A stretch of DNA of 64,000 nt, from the NCBI RefSeq assembly GCF_003353175.1, contig NZ_QHKS01000001.1:434001-498000 (forward strand), in the 5' to 3' direction. The notes under the pieces were generated by a model that searched no databases, was not told the origin of the DNA, and saw only the letters and a list, made by a program, of their open reading frames with translations. The position numbers and the translations under genes were made by a program. Below are positions 32,156 through 45,704 of the stretch, in pieces (position 1 is the stretch's first letter; the number at the start of each line of letters is the position of its first letter). This stretch comes from Paraburkholderia lacunae. GTDB taxonomy: Bacteria > Pseudomonadota > Gammaproteobacteria > Burkholderiales > Burkholderiaceae.

Positions 32156-32800
32156 CTAGTGATGGGCAGGCGCGGCCAGTTGGCTCGCGGCGCGCGCGAG
32201 GCGCGTGACTTCGTCCCAGTTTTGCGCGGCGAGCGCCGCTTTCGGCGTCAGCCACGAACCGCCGACGCACACCACGTTCGGCTGCGACAGGAAATGCGTG
32301 GCGGTTTCAGCCGTAATGCCGCCGGTCGGGCAGAACTTCAGCGTCGGGAACGGGCCGTAGAACGCTTGCAGCATCGGCAAACCGCCAGCCTGTTGCGCCG
32401 GGAAAAACTTGACGATTTCGTAGCCAAGTTCCAGCGCCGCGATGATGTCGGTCGGCGTCATCACGCCCGGCAGCAGCGGCAAGCCCGCATCTTGCGCGGC
32501 CTTGTGCATGTCTCTCGTCAGACCGGGCGACACGCCGAACTGCGCGCCCGCTTTCTTCGCCTGAGCGCAATGCTCCGGCTTCGTGATCGTGCCGACGCCC
32601 ACCACGATGTCTTCGGCCAACTGGCTCGCGCGCTCGATGGCTTCCAGACCGGCCGCGGTGCGCAGCGTGATTTCGAGCACCTTCACGCCACCCGCGTGCA
32701 ACGCGCGCGACACATGTTCGCCCTGTTCGACCGAGTCGAACGCGAGCACCGGAATCACCGGGCCGAGGCGCACGATATCGCTAACTGTTTTCGCCGTCAT
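32156..32800 (-). CDS. eda: KDPG/KHG aldolase
   Basis: Cleaves 2-keto-3-deoxy-6-phosphogluconate to pyruvate and glyceraldehyde-3-phosphate. 214 residues, TIM barrel. The Schiff-base lysine is Lys131 in YEIVKFFPAQ; VLEITLRT and GVGTI are further family motifs, and GGITAETA binds phosphate. It starts two bases after the edd stop, so translation is coupled. A 253-base gap separates it from the gluconate permease; nothing certain is seen there. Confidence 0.95.
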   Translation of the reverse strand: MTAKTVSDIVRLGPVIPVLAFDSVEQGEHVSRALHAGGVKVLEITLRTAAGLEAIERASQLAEDIVVGVGTITKPEHCAQAKKAGAQFGVSPGLTRDMHKAAQDAGLPLLPGVMTPTDIIAALELGYEIVKFFPAQQAGGLPMLQAFYGPFPTLKFCPTGGITAETATHFLSQPNVVCVGGSWLTPKAALAAQNWDEVTRLARAASQLAAPAHH

Positions 32801-32802
32801 AG

Positions 32803-34719
32803 TCAGACTCCTTGTTTCTGCAGCACGTGGCTGGCTTGAGTGGTGCTTGAGTGTTCGCTGGCTTGTCCGCCGTGGTCCGCGTGGCGTTCGCCGACCATCG
32901 GACCGAACACCGAGGCGCCCTGCTCCGCCGGCGCCGCCGCCGCACGGAACACGCCGAACAGTTCGCGGCCGAAGCCGACTTCGTTTTCCGCCTGATGCTG
33001 CGGCACCGCCTCCGGCCGCGCCGCCCATTCGGCTGCATCGATTTCGATGTCGAGCACACCGGCTTCCGCGTCGATCACCAGCATGTCGCCGGTTCGGACC
33101 TTGCCGATCGGGCCTTGCAGCAACGCTTCCGGCGACAGGTGAATCACCGCCGGCACCTTGCCCGACGCACCCGACATGCGGCCGTCCGTCACCAATGCGA
33201 CGTGGAAACCTTGATCCTGCAGCACACCGAGCAGCGGCGTCAAACGGTGCAACTCGGGCATGCCGTTGGCGCGCGCGCCCTGGAAGCGCACGACCGCGAT
33301 GAAATCGCGCTTCAGTTCGCCGTTGTCGAACGCTTCCTGCACGGCTTCCTGCGAATCGAACACGATGGCCGGCGCCTTCACCTTGCGATGCTGCGCGGCA
33401 ACCGCCGAAATCTTGATCACGCCGCGGCCCAGCTTGCCCTGCATCAGACGCAAGCCGCCGTCGGGCTGGAACGGTTCCTTGATGCCGCGCAGCACTGCCG
33501 TATCTTCGCTGGCCTGCGCGCCCGGCACCCATTGCAGCTTGCCGTCGAGCAGCTTCGGCTCTTCCGTGTAGTGCTTCAGCCCCTTGCCCGCGACGGTGTT
33601 CACGTCTTCATGCAGCAAGCCGCCTTCCAGCAGATTGCGGACCAGGAACGCGACGCCGCCGGCCGCGTGGAAGTGATTCACGTCGGCCTTGCCGTTCGGG
33701 TAAATCTTCGCGAGCAGCGGCACGGCTTGCGACAAGGTGTCGAAGTCGTCCCAGTCGATCACGATGCCGGCCGCCCGAGCGATGGCGACCAGGTGCAGCG
33801 TATGGTTGGTCGAACCGCCCGTCGCCAGCAACGCGACGATGCCGTTGACGATCGCTTTCTCGTCGATCACGCGGCCGATCGGCATGTAGTTGCCGCGCTC
33901 CACCGTCAGATCGAGCACACGGCGCGCGGCCTGCGCGGTCAGCGCGTCGCGCAGCGGCGTATGCGGATGCACGAAGGCGGAACCCGGCAGATGCAGGCCC
34001 ATCACTTCCATCAGCATCTGATTGCTGTTCGCGGTGCCGTAGAAGGTGCAGGTGCCGTGGCTGTGATACGCGGCGGCTTCCGCTTCGAGCAGCGCGTCGC
34101 GGCCGCACTGGCCGGTGGCGAAGAGCTGGCGGGTCTTGGCTTTGTCGTCGTTCGAGAGGCCGCTGCCCATCGGGCCGGCCGGCACGAAAATCGTCGGCAG
34201 ATGGCCGAATTGCAGCGCGCCGATCAGCAGACCCGGCACGATCTTGTCGCAGATACCCAGGCACAGCGCCGCGTCGAACATGTTATGCGTGAGGGCGACG
34301 GCCGTGCTCATCGCAATCACTTCGCGCGAGAACAACGACAATTCCATGCCCGCGTTGCCTTGCGTGACGCCGTCGCACATAGCCGGCACGCCGCCCGCGA
34401 ATTGCGCGACGCCGCCGTTTTCACGCGCGGCCTCCTTGATGATGTCCGGGTAGTTTTTGTACGGCGCGTGCGCGGACAGCATTTCGTTATACGACGACAC
34501 GATGCCGATGTTCGGCTGGCGAATCTGCTTGATGACGAGCTTGTCGTTGCCTTCGAGGCCGGCAAAACCGTGGGCCAGATTGGCGCACGAGAGTGCGCCG
34601 CGCGCCGGGAATTTGCCTTGAGCGTGCTCGATGCGGGCCAGATACGCCTCGCGAGTGGGCTTACTGCGCTCGACCACGCGTTGCGTGACCTTCAACAATT
34701 GCGAATGCGGGGAAACCAT
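32803..34719 (-). CDS. edd: 6-phosphogluconate dehydratase
   Basis: Fe-S dehydratase of the IlvD/Edd family making KDPG. 638 residues, about 30 longer than E. coli Edd because of an Ala/Gly/His-rich tail after residue 600. Motifs: [25 protein letters not shown] with a cluster cysteine, [22 protein letters not shown] and [19 protein letters not shown] lies six bases before the ATG. It heads edd-eda and is divergent from hexR. Confidence 0.95.
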   Translation of the reverse strand: MVSPHSQLLKVTQRVVERSKPTREAYLARIEHAQGKFPARGALSCANLAHGFAGLEGNDKLVIKQIRQPNIGIVSSYNEMLSAHAPYKNYPDIIKEAARENGGVAQFAGGVPAMCDGVTQGNAGMELSLFSREVIAMSTAVALTHNMFDAALCLGICDKIVPGLLIGALQFGHLPTIFVPAGPMGSGLSNDDKAKTRQLFATGQCGRDALLEAEAAAYHSHGTCTFYGTANSNQMLMEVMGLHLPGSAFVHPHTPLRDALTAQAARRVLDLTVERGNYMPIGRVIDEKAIVNGIVALLATGGSTNHTLHLVAIARAAGIVIDWDDFDTLSQAVPLLAKIYPNGKADVNHFHAAGGVAFLVRNLLEGGLLHEDVNTVAGKGLKHYTEEPKLLDGKLQWVPGAQASEDTAVLRGIKEPFQPDGGLRLMQGKLGRGVIKISAVAAQHRKVKAPAIVFDSQEAVQEAFDNGELKRDFIAVVRFQGARANGMPELHRLTPLLGVLQDQGFHVALVTDGRMSGASGKVPAVIHLSPEALLQGPIGKVRTGDMLVIDAEAGVLDIEIDAAEWAARPEAVPQHQAENEVGFGRELFGVFRAAAAPAEQGASVFGPMVGERHADHGGQASEHSSTTQASHVLQKQGV

Positions 34720-34807
34720 CGGAGCTCCTTCGTCGCTGGCCTCGGGTGCGCGGGCACTATGCCAGGCAGGTATCGCGGGAATGTCGGGTCAACCGACGAC
34801 GCAATCT

Positions 34808-34824
34808 TAGTAGAAAAACTACAC
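34808..34824. promoter_or_regulatory. Candidate HexR site, edd side
   Basis: GTAGAAAAACTAC palindrome (34810-34822). Read on the minus strand it gives TGTAGTTTTTCTAC, sharing ten bases with the second site at 34941. It lies about 90 bases before the edd start. Confidence 0.5.
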
Positions 34825-34940
34825 GATCGCAATGCCGACTCCTGCTGCACTGCCGCATCTTCGAATTGCCTGCGTCGCCTTGCTGGCGGCCAGTCGGCGA
34901 CGAACACGCAAAACCTGGGGATTACACCTAGAACGCCAAA

Positions 34941-34955
34941 TGTAGTTTTTGTACC
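34941..34955. promoter_or_regulatory. Candidate HexR site, hexR side
   Basis: TGTAGTTTTTGTACC, the inverted partner of the edd-side site. It overlaps the TTGTAC hexamer that serves as -35 of the hexR promoter, as expected for autorepression. Confidence 0.5.
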
Positions 34956-34977
34956 TTCATGGGCAATCAGATATAGT
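34949..34977 (+). promoter_or_regulatory. hexR promoter
   Basis: TTGTAC, 17-base spacer, TATAGT (34972-34977). The transcript would start near 34984 with a 27-base leader. Confidence 0.55.
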
Positions 34978-35010
34978 CCACGCATTCTTCAGCATAGTGC
35001 GAGTTTTCCA

Positions 35011-35856
35011 ATGATGCTGTCTCAAGTGGAAGAGATGCGCGAGCAGCTGCGCCCGTCCGAGCGCAAGCTGGCCGATTACGTGATCGAAGCGCCACGCGAG
35101 GTGCTGGATCTGTCGATGACCGAGGTGGCCGCGCGTGCCGGCGTCAGCCAGCCAACCATTGCGCGGTTCTGTCATGCGCTCGGTTTTTCGGGCTTTCGCG
35201 AGTTCAAGATCCGGCTGGCGCAAGGCATCGCCGCGGAAGTGCCCGCCGTCTACCGCGACGTGCGACCCGACGAGCCGACGCCGGGCGTGGCCGCGAAGGT
35301 GCTCGACCGGACCATCGGCGCGCTGATCCAGGTGCGCAACAACCTGTCGTCGGACAGTGTGGCGGCGGCGATCGCGCTGCTGGCGCAGGCGCGGCGCATC
35401 GAGTTTTACGGCGCCGGCGGTTCGGGCATTGCCGCACTCGACGTGCAGCACAAGTTCTTTCGCCTCGGCATGCCGAGCGTCGCGTATTCGGACCCGCATA
35501 CGTTTCTGATGTCGGCGGCGCTGCTGGGCGTGGGCGACGTGGTGGTGGCCATCTCGAATACGGGCCGCACGCGCGATATCGTCGACGCGGCGAAGTCGGC
35601 GCTCGCCGCGGGCGCCAAAGTGATCGCGATCACGCACGGCAACTCGCCGCTCGCGCGGCTCGCCACGGTCGGCTTGTTCGCCAACGTCGATGAGGATACG
35701 GATATCTTTTCGCCGATGACCTCGCGCGTCTCGCATCTGGCGATTGGCGACATTCTGGCGGTGGGCGTGGCGTTGAGCCGTGGACCGGAACTGGTCGGCA
35801 AGCTGGCTCAGGCGAAGGAAGTGATTAATCGACGCCGGATCGACCCTGGCAGCTGA
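35011..35856 (+). CDS. hexR: HexR-type RpiR-family regulator
   Basis: 281 residues. The N-terminal RpiR helix-turn-helix (about 1-77: RPSERKLADYVIEAP, then VAARAGVSQPTIARFCHALGF) is followed by a SIS sugar-phosphate domain (about 120-260: RIEFYGAGGSGIAALDVQHKF, then ISNTGRTRDIVDAAK). HexR represses edd, eda and often zwf or gap, and is released by KDPG. The divergent edd-eda genes and paired operator-like sites support that role. Start at 35011; the next codon is also ATG. No Shine-Dalgarno site is clear. Confidence 0.9.
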   Translation: MMLSQVEEMREQLRPSERKLADYVIEAPREVLDLSMTEVAARAGVSQPTIARFCHALGFSGFREFKIRLAQGIAAEVPAVYRDVRPDEPTPGVAAKVLDRTIGALIQVRNNLSSDSVAAAIALLAQARRIEFYGAGGSGIAALDVQHKFFRLGMPSVAYSDPHTFLMSAALLGVGDVVVAISNTGRTRDIVDAAKSALAAGAKVIAITHGNSPLARLATVGLFANVDEDTDIFSPMTSRVSHLAIGDILAVGVALSRGPELVGKLAQAKEVINRRRIDPGS

Positions 35857-35916
35857 CGCGCCGCGCGCAAGTCCGGCGCGGCGGCGTCCAGAGGCAGCCG
35901 TCGGCGCGTCGCCGCC

Positions 35917-36333
35917 TTAAAACGGCTTCAAAACGACCAAAGCCACCGCTGCCAGCATCCCCAGCACCGGCAGTTCATTGAACATCCGATACCACTTATG
36001 CGAGCGCGTATTCTCACCGCGCTCGAAGGTCCGCAGCAACACGCCGCAGTACGCGTGATAGACGATCAGCAGCACGACCACGCCCACCTTCGCGTGAATC
36101 CAGCCTTGCCCGCGGCCGATCCCCACCGCGAGCCACAGCCACACGCCGCACAACAGCGCCGGCACCGCGATGAACGACATAAAGCGGAACAGCTTGCGCG
36201 CCATGAGCAGCAAGCGCCGCACCGCGGCGGGTTCGGTTTCCATCGCCAGATTGACGAAGATGCGCGGCAGATAGAACAGGCCGGCGAACCAGGAAGCAAT
36301 CAGAACGATGTGAAACGTCTTTACCCAGAGCAT
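35917..36333 (-). CDS. hemJ: HemJ-like / CopD-family membrane protein
   Basis: 138 residues with four hydrophobic segments. The N-terminus MLWVKTFHIVLIASWFAGLFYLPR carries the conserved histidine (His8) and arginine of the HemJ (UPF0093) protoporphyrinogen IX oxidase family, and GWIHAKVGVV carries its lysine. HemJ acts in haem synthesis at the inner membrane. Databases often label such proteins CopD family. No haem genes are nearby, so the function rests on motifs alone. Confidence 0.78.
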   Translation of the reverse strand: MLWVKTFHIVLIASWFAGLFYLPRIFVNLAMETEPAAVRRLLLMARKLFRFMSFIAVPALLCGVWLWLAVGIGRGQGWIHAKVGVVVLLIVYHAYCGVLLRTFERGENTRSHKWYRMFNELPVLGMLAAVALVVLKPF

Positions 36334-36457
36334 CTGGCGGTCCTTGTACCTTGTACCTGTGCGATTGTTTGGCGTGTTTCGGGTGAGTTGGCGCGGCTGC
36401 GTTGCGCAGTCGCGCTATGGCCGCGGTCGAGGGGTGAGTGCTGGCCGCCCTGCGTGA

Positions 36458-37729
36458 TTACTGCCTGCCTTCGCCGTGCCCCAGCACCACATATTTCAGC
36501 GACGTCAGCCCCTCCAGCCCCACCGGTCCGCGCGCGTGCAGCTTGTCGTTCGAGATGCCGATTTCCGCGCCCAGGCCGAATTCAAAGCCGTCCGCGAAAC
36601 GCGTCGAGGCGTTGACCATCACGCTCGCCGAATCGACTTCGCGCAGGAAACGCATCGCGCGGTCGTGGTCTTCGGTGACGATCGCGTCGGTGTGCCGCGA
36701 GCTGTACGTGTTGATGTGCTCGATCGCCGCGTCGAGACCGTCGACCACTTTGATCGCGAGCACCGGCGCGAGATACTCGGTGCGCCAGTCTTCTTCGGTG
36801 GCATCGACGAGCGGACCCACGCCCGCCTCCGACAATACCGCCCGCGCCTCGGCATCCACCCGCAGTTCGACTTCCTTGCTACGGTACAGCTTGCCCAAAG
36901 GCGGCAGCACTTCAGCCGCGATACCGCGCGAGACCAGCAGCGTTTCCATGGTGTTGCAGGTGCCGTAGCGGTGCGTCTTGGCGTTGTCGCAGACAGTCAG
37001 CGCCTTGGCCAGATCGGCGCGATCGTCGACATACACGTGGCAGATGCCGTCGAGGTGCTTGATCATCGGCACACGCGCTTCGTTCATCAGGCGCTCGATC
37101 AGGCTCTTGCCGCCGCGCGGCACGATCACGTCGACGTATTCGGTCATCGTGATCAGCTTGCCCACCGCTGCGCGATCCGCCGTGGCCACCACTTGCACGG
37201 CGTCCTGCGGCAAACCAGCCGCTTCCAGCCCTTCGCCGATCAGCTTCGCGAGCGCCGTGTTGCATTCGAGCGCTTCGGAGCCGCCGCGCAGAATCGTCGC
37301 GTTGCCGGACTTCAGGCACAGCGCGGCAGCGTCGATCGTCACGTTCGGACGCGATTCGTAGATGATGCCGATCACGCCCAGCGGCACGCGCATCTGACCA
37401 ACCTGAATTCCGCTCGGCCGGTACTTCAGATTGCTGATTTCGCCAATTGGATCGGCCAGCGCGGCGACTTGCCGCAAACCTTCTACCATCGTCTTCAGCG
37501 CCTTGTCCGACAGCGTCAGACGGTCGATGAACGCAGCGTCCAGGCCTTTGTCGCGGGCACGCGCGACGTCGCGCGCGTTGGCTTCCTTGAGCGACGGGCA
37601 ATCGCGTTCGATCGCCTGAGCAACGGCCTCGAGCGCGGCATTCTTCGCCGCCGTCGAGGCCCGCGCCATCGAACGCGAAGCGTGACGGGCGCGGCGGCCG
37701 AGGTCGGTCATGTACTGGTCGATATCCAT
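36458..37729 (-). CDS. proA: Glutamate-5-semialdehyde dehydrogenase (gamma-glutamyl phosphate reductase)
   Basis: Second step of proline synthesis, NADPH-dependent. 423 residues of the aldehyde-dehydrogenase fold. The catalytic cysteine lies in [13 protein letters not shown] (near residue 257). [20 protein letters not shown] and the C-terminal [10 protein letters not shown] are ProA motifs. Start at 37729 ([14 protein letters not shown]) rather than ten codons earlier. It lies 245 bases downstream of holA; proB is not in the window. Confidence 0.95.
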   Translation of the reverse strand: MDIDQYMTDLGRRARHASRSMARASTAAKNAALEAVAQAIERDCPSLKEANARDVARARDKGLDAAFIDRLTLSDKALKTMVEGLRQVAALADPIGEISNLKYRPSGIQVGQMRVPLGVIGIIYESRPNVTIDAAALCLKSGNATILRGGSEALECNTALAKLIGEGLEAAGLPQDAVQVVATADRAAVGKLITMTEYVDVIVPRGGKSLIERLMNEARVPMIKHLDGICHVYVDDRADLAKALTVCDNAKTHRYGTCNTMETLLVSRGIAAEVLPPLGKLYRSKEVELRVDAEARAVLSEAGVGPLVDATEEDWRTEYLAPVLAIKVVDGLDAAIEHINTYSSRHTDAIVTEDHDRAMRFLREVDSASVMVNASTRFADGFEFGLGAEIGISNDKLHARGPVGLEGLTSLKYVVLGHGEGRQ

Positions 37730-37974
37730 GGTGAGTCTCGTGATGCCGCGCACGTTCACGTGCAGCGGACAGGCAAAATTAGCGAAAGGTGAAACGATTG
37801 TAAGTCGGGTGGTGGCGCTTTGCTCGGCGCGGCAGCGGTGGGTCCAAGGGCTTGACGCTCTGCGTCCTGAACGTCGGCGTCAAGAGACGCCTTCAAAACC
37901 ACCGGCGCCGCAACTCACGCCTGACCGCTCTTGCGCATCGAGCCGCGCCAAGGCGCCGCGGCAGTCAACGCGGA

Positions 37975-39102
37975 TCAGACTGGCCTTCGTCCCGATGCCG
38001 ACGCGGTTGCCGCCGGGCGAGGTCGCGGTGGCGGCACTGACGGCGCGTTTTTCGGCGCAGCCACCGTCATGGCCAGTTCGAACAGGCCGTCCCAAGGATC
38101 GGGCGGCGGATCGTTACGATGATTGCCCGGCGTGCCGCCGGACAGGCCCTTCACCTGCCGATCCAGCCGCGCGGCCAAAGCAAGCGCTTTCTCCAGCGCG
38201 CCCTCGGTGACGCGCGACAGCGCCGGTCCGATCAGCCGCTCACGCGGACCCCACACGCGGTTCTCGCGCACCAGCATCGCAAGCGGCTTGCCCGCCGCGA
38301 CGCCGCGCTTGATCCGCAACAGCGTGCGCACTTCTTCGACGACCGCCCACAGCACCAGCACGGCAGCCTCGCCTTCGCCGCGCAAACCGTCGAGCATGCG
38401 CGACAAACGGCCGACGTCGCCCGCCAGCATCGCTTCGTTCAGCTTGAAGACGTCGTAACGGGCGACGTTCAGCACGGCGTCCTGAATCTGTTCGAAGCTC
38501 AACGTACCGGCCGGATAGAGCAGTCCGAGCTTCTGGATCTCCTGATGCGCGGCAAGCAGATTGCCTTCCACGCGCTCGGCGATGAACGCCAACGCGCGCC
38601 GCCCTTCTTCGCCGGCGGCGACTCGCTGGCCTTGGGCCGCGAGACGCTGGCCGACCCAGTTCGGCAACTGCGCGCGCTCGACCGGATCGATTTTCAGCGC
38701 GACGCCCGCATCGGCCAGCGCGGTAAACCATGCGGACTTTTGCGTGGCCGCATCGAGCCGCGGCAGCGTGATCATGGTCAGCACGTCGTCGTTGACAGCG
38801 CCGGCGAGGACCTTCAGCGCATCCGCGCCTTCCTTGCCGGGCTTGCCCGACGGAATGCGCAATTCGACCAGTTGGCGGTCGCCGAACAGCGACATCGACT
38901 GACTCGCGCCAAGCAGCGAACTCCAGTCGAAGCCGCGTTCGACGGTAAACACCGAGCGGTCGGTGAAACCGGCCGCCCGCGCCGTCGCGCGAATCCGATC
39001 GCATGCTTCCTGCGCGAGCAGGTGTTCATCGCCGTACACGACGTACAGTCCGGCGAGTCCCCTGGCGAGATGCGCTTCAAGCGCCTCAAGTCGCAATTGC
39101 AT
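37975..39102 (-). CDS. holA: DNA polymerase III subunit delta
   Basis: Clamp-loader subunit that opens the beta clamp. 375 residues. N-terminal domain begins MQLRLEALEAHLARGLAGLYVVYGDE, followed by a RecA-like core without a working P-loop and the helical collar domain. The last 35 residues are Pro/Ala/Ser-rich and vary in the family. It follows lptE by 69 bases, the conserved leuS-lptE-holA order. Confidence 0.92.
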   Translation of the reverse strand: MQLRLEALEAHLARGLAGLYVVYGDEHLLAQEACDRIRATARAAGFTDRSVFTVERGFDWSSLLGASQSMSLFGDRQLVELRIPSGKPGKEGADALKVLAGAVNDDVLTMITLPRLDAATQKSAWFTALADAGVALKIDPVERAQLPNWVGQRLAAQGQRVAAGEEGRRALAFIAERVEGNLLAAHQEIQKLGLLYPAGTLSFEQIQDAVLNVARYDVFKLNEAMLAGDVGRLSRMLDGLRGEGEAAVLVLWAVVEEVRTLLRIKRGVAAGKPLAMLVRENRVWGPRERLIGPALSRVTEGALEKALALAARLDRQVKGLSGGTPGNHRNDPPPDPWDGLFELAMTVAAPKNAPSVPPPRPRPAATASASGRRPV

Positions 39103-39171
39103 GGCTACCGATCGGCGAGATTGACCAAATAAGACAACGACGACAAAGCAACGAAGACAAAGCGGCGACGC

Positions 39172-39723
39172 TCACAGCGGCGGCGGCGGCAACGGCGCGC
39201 GCGGCGCGACCGCCGGCACGCCCTGGCCCGGTGCCGGATGCAGCGACTTCACGATCGCCAGACGGCGCGTGAGCTGGTCGATCGCGTCGTTTTCCATGTC
39301 GGCGAACAGAATGTCGGATTCCGCGGCCTTGGCCTGCGAGTACTGGTCGCTATAGGTCATCGCGCGGTTCAACGCGATCACGCTCGGCGGAATCAGCACG
39401 GTGCCGTCTTTGCCGACCAGCGTGTAGTTCATCGAAAGATTCATCTGATACTCCTCGACCACGCCGAGCGAGTTCAAGGTCAGCGTGCTGGTGCCGCGGC
39501 CTTCGGTGATCTGCAGCGTCGCGTCGGCATTCGCGACCGAACTGACCACCACCGTATCGCTGCCGCCTTGCACGATGCGCGCGAGCCGCGCGCCGGCCGA
39601 CGCCGAACCGCCGGAGATATAGAGGCGTTTGAATGCGTAGTCCTGCTGGCCGCGCAACTGGAAGCCGCAAGCGGTCAACATGAGCACGCTGCAAGCCAGC
39701 GTCAATAACGATCTGCGAGTCAC
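39172..39723 (-). CDS. lptE: LPS-assembly lipoprotein LptE
   Basis: 183-residue outer-membrane lipoprotein that plugs the LptD barrel. Lipoprotein signal with lipobox LTAC, modified Cys19 (MLTACGFQLRG). The GFQLRG start of the mature protein is the family signature. The last 25 residues are proline-rich and unstructured. Order leuS-lptE-holA supports the call where sequence conservation is low. Confidence 0.92.
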   Translation of the reverse strand: MTRRSLLTLACSVLMLTACGFQLRGQQDYAFKRLYISGGSASAGARLARIVQGGSDTVVVSSVANADATLQITEGRGTSTLTLNSLGVVEEYQMNLSMNYTLVGKDGTVLIPPSVIALNRAMTYSDQYSQAKAAESDILFADMENDAIDQLTRRLAIVKSLHPAPGQGVPAVAPRAPLPPPPL

Positions 39724-39814
39724 ATTGGCTCCTGGTTCGCAGTAGATTCCGCAGCACAGACAAGCGCCGCCGCACGCGGCAGCGTCCTGTTCGCTGTCAT
39801 GTTTGCGTGCGCCG

Positions 39815-43038
<3,224 letters not shown>

Positions 43039-43067
43039 GTCGACTCCTCCTGCCTGAGCGGGCGCGC

Positions 43068-43787
43068 CTAGCGGGCCGGGGCCCGGGCGGGGACTTGCTG
43101 CGGTTGGGACTGGGGCTGGATCTGGTCCGCCGGCGCGCACACGTAGGCGTGCAGATCGTGCGCGAAGCCGTCGAGATCTTCCGTCAACTGCCGCACCAGG
43201 CGCCCGAGGATGTTATAGGCGAGCACCGCCGGAATCGCGACCACGAGGCCGAAGGCCGTCATGATGAGCGACTCGCCGACCGGGCCCGCGACGTTCTCGA
43301 TCATTGCCTGACCGCTCGCCGCGATGCTGCCGAGTGCGTGATAGATGCCCCAGACGGTGCCGAGCAAGCCGACGAACGGCGCCGTGCTGCCCACCGAGGC
43401 CAGCAGTACCTGACCGAACTCGAGCCGCCGCTGCGACGCGCTGAGCGCCTGACGCAACGCCCGCAGCACCCGCTCGCTGCGCTCCACGCGGGCGAGCAGC
43501 GCGCCCGGAATGTCCACTTCGACCGCATGCAGCGCGGCTTCGGCGAGCGGCGTGAAAACGCGCTCGCGATCCACGCGCCTGAGCGCCGCGACGCCCTCGG
43601 AAAGCGTGGGTGCCTGCCAGAACTGCGCGATGGCGCGCGTCGCCTGACGTTTTGCGCGCCCCAAGATCCAGCTTTTGACGATCAGAAAGCACCAGCTCGC
43701 AATCGACATAGCCAGCAGCACATACGCGACGGCATGCGTGATCGCGTCGCTCGTTTGCAGGTAATGAGTAATGCCGCTGCCTGCCAT
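43068..43787 (-). CDS. ExbB/TolQ-family proton channel protein
   Basis: 239 residues, with membrane segments near 20-40, 130-155 and 170-195. The MotA/TolQ/ExbB signature is GSTAPFVGLLGTVWGIYHAL, with the second motif GESLIMTAFGLVVAIPAVL. The C-terminal 20 residues are Gln/Pro/Ala-rich. Start at 43787 (MAGSGITHYL). It forms the stator pair with the downstream ExbD/TolR gene and lies 65 bases after dapB. Confidence 0.88.
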   Translation of the reverse strand: MAGSGITHYLQTSDAITHAVAYVLLAMSIASWCFLIVKSWILGRAKRQATRAIAQFWQAPTLSEGVAALRRVDRERVFTPLAEAALHAVEVDIPGALLARVERSERVLRALRQALSASQRRLEFGQVLLASVGSTAPFVGLLGTVWGIYHALGSIAASGQAMIENVAGPVGESLIMTAFGLVVAIPAVLAYNILGRLVRQLTEDLDGFAHDLHAYVCAPADQIQPQSQPQQVPARAPAR

Positions 43788-43824
43788 CTGACCTCGCCTT
43801 CGGAAAATGATTACCGGGGCACAA

Positions 43825-43845
43825 ACGGGGCCGCGACGGCCCCGT
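43825..43845 (-). terminator. GC hairpin after dapB
   Basis: Perfect 9-bp stem ACGGGGCCG / CGGCCCCGT with a three-base loop and only a short U-tract on the minus strand; a weak terminator at best. Confidence 0.45.
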
Positions 43846-43852
43846 GAGATGC

Positions 43853-44650
43853 TCAACGCAGGCCGAGCACGTCCTGCATATCGAACAGGCCGTTTGCGTG
43901 CCCTTCGAGGAAGCGCACTGCGCGCAGCGCGCCTTGCGCGTACGACAGGCGGCTCGCCGATTTGTGCGTGATTTCGATGCGCTCGCCGATGCCCGCGAAC
44001 AGCACCGTATGGTCGCCGACGATATCGCCGCCGCGAATCGCCGAGAAACCGATGGTGGACGGATCGCGTTCGCCGGTCACACCTTCGCGGCTGTAGACGG
44101 CGCAGTCGTCGAGATTACGGCCGAGCGCGTTGGCGATCACTTCGCCCATCGTCAGCGCGGTGCCCGACGGCGCGTCGACCTTGTGACGGTGATGCGCCTC
44201 GATGATTTCGATGTCGTAGCCGGTCGCGAAATGCTTCGCGGCGTATTCGAGCAGCTTCAGCGTCACGTTGACGCCGACGCTCATGTTCGACGCAAACATG
44301 ATGGCAATCTTGTCCGCGGCCGCACGCAGCAGCGCTTTCTGCTCGTTGTCGAAACCGGTCGTGCCGATCACCATTTTCACGTTGTGACGCTGCGCGGCTT
44401 CCAGATGCTTCAGCGTGCCCTCGGGGCGCGTGAAGTCGATCAGGTAGTCCGATTCGGCGAACACGCGCTCGATGTCATCAGTGAGCGCGACGCCCGTCTG
44501 CTTGCCGAGAAACGCACCGGCGTCCTGACCGAGTTGCGGGGAGCCTGCACGGTCGAGCGCGCCGGACAGCGTGGCGCCGGAATCGTTAAGGACGGTTTCG
44601 ATGAGCATCCGGCCCATACGGCCCGACGCGCCAGCAATGGCAATTTTCAT
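43853..44650 (-). CDS. dapB: 4-hydroxy-tetrahydrodipicolinate reductase
   Basis: Lysine and diaminopimelate synthesis, NAD(P)H-dependent. 265 residues from [18 protein letters not shown] (dinucleotide motif). The catalytic region is [17 protein letters not shown] with the His-His and Lys residues. The start at 44650 is the conserved first methionine. It lies 205 bases downstream of bamE on the same strand, with a strong hairpin between. Confidence 0.96.
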   Translation of the reverse strand: MKIAIAGASGRMGRMLIETVLNDSGATLSGALDRAGSPQLGQDAGAFLGKQTGVALTDDIERVFAESDYLIDFTRPEGTLKHLEAAQRHNVKMVIGTTGFDNEQKALLRAAADKIAIMFASNMSVGVNVTLKLLEYAAKHFATGYDIEIIEAHHRHKVDAPSGTALTMGEVIANALGRNLDDCAVYSREGVTGERDPSTIGFSAIRGGDIVGDHTVLFAGIGERIEITHKSASRLSYAQGALRAVRFLEGHANGLFDMQDVLGLR

Positions 44651-44748
44651 GGCTATGAGGCTTGGAAAAGACAAAAAACGGACAAAAGCGCCGGCGGCGG
44701 AAAACCCACGCAAACACCGCACATAACGTGAAAAGCAGAAAGTCCGGC

Positions 44749-44787
44749 GGGCGCCGCACACGGCGCGTGGCCCTGTGTGCGGCGCCC
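44749..44787 (-). terminator. GC-rich hairpin between bamE and dapB
   Basis: 12-bp perfect stem (44749-44760 with 44776-44787) and a 15-base loop, lacking a good U-tract. It could end bamE transcription or stabilise its 3' end. Confidence 0.5.
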
Positions 44788-44855
44788 GTGCACGGTGATT
44801 ACGCCGTGTCCGCGAGTGTTCCGCGCAGTACCCGTCTAAAACACGGACCGCTCGA

Positions 44856-45704
44856 TCAGCCGCCCGTTCCCGACGTTGCGGGAGAAGAGGTCAGCGGCGC
44901 GTTATACGTCGGGCCGCCGTTGCTGCTTTGCGGGCCCGTCGGTCCCACCGGATTTTCCTGCGGGCCCGGCACCTGCGGCGGCGGCGGACGGTGGAACTGG
45001 AACTGCGGCTGGCCCGCGGCCGTGGGTCCCTGCGGCGGCACACCGCCGCCGTTGGCGGTCGGCGCGGTCGAGCGCACCGACGACTGCGTTCTGCCCGACG
45101 GCGCCTGCACCGCATTGGTCGCACGATTGGCGGCCTGCGCGGCTTCGGCGTTGGGGTCCGTGGACGGCGCAGCCACTGCGGCGGCCTCCGCGGACGGCGA
45201 GCTCGTGGTGTCCACCGTAACCGGCGCGCTGGCGGCGCTTACGGCGCTCGCTGCGGCCACCGGCGCGCTTGCTCCGCTCGCCGCGGTCGGCACGGCGGCA
45301 GCCTTCTTGCCGCGCTTGTCGCCGTCGATTTCGGCCAGCAGCTCGAGGTTGGACGGCAGATCGTCGCCGCCCGACCAGCTGGCGACACGGTCACCCGCGA
45401 AGGTCACCACGAAGTCGCGCTGTTGCACGACATTAGTCGAGCCGCGCTTGAAATAGAACACGTAGTCCCAGCGATCCGCGTGGAACATGTCGGTGAGCAG
45501 CGGCGTGCCGAGCACCTGGCGCACCTGTGCGCGCGACATGCCGACCTGCATCTGCGAAGCCGCTTCTTTCGAGACGAAATTACCTTGCACGACGGTAATC
45601 CGATACGGCGTGATGCGTTGTGCAACGCGCTGCGTCAGGCTGTCGTAGGTGGAACATCCGGCAAGAACCGCGACAGTCACAGCAGCGATCAAGGTACCCC
45701 GCAT
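44856..45704 (-). CDS. bamE: Outer-membrane assembly lipoprotein BamE with long tail
   Basis: 282 residues. Lipoprotein signal [20 protein letters not shown] with modified Cys17. The SmpA/OmlA (BamE) fold spans about 25-125: [39 protein letters not shown] and [10 protein letters not shown]. After it comes about 150 residues rich in Ala, Pro, Gly, Gln and Ser with no fold visible. E. coli BamE is about 113 residues, so the tail is an addition. Start 45704 has GGGGGAG just upstream; another ATG lies 13 codons earlier. Divergent from fur, the conserved fur-omlA pair. Confidence 0.93.
   Translation of the reverse strand: MRGTLIAAVTVAVLAGCSTYDSLTQRVAQRITPYRITVVQGNFVSKEAASQMQVGMSRAQVRQVLGTPLLTDMFHADRWDYVFYFKRGSTNVVQQRDFVVTFAGDRVASWSGGDDLPSNLELLAEIDGDKRGKKAAAVPTAASGASAPVAAASAVSAASAPVTVDTTSSPSAEAAAVAAPSTDPNAEAAQAANRATNAVQAPSGRTQSSVRSTAPTANGGGVPPQGPTAAGQPQFQFHRPPPPQVPGPQENPVGPTGPQSSNGGPTYNAPLTSSPATSGTGG

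Noticed and set aside
32851..35010. Long plus-strand frame opposite edd, in frame with hexR
   Set aside because: The HexR fold begins at 35011; the upstream part is antisense to edd and low in plausible protein character. It is not a fusion.
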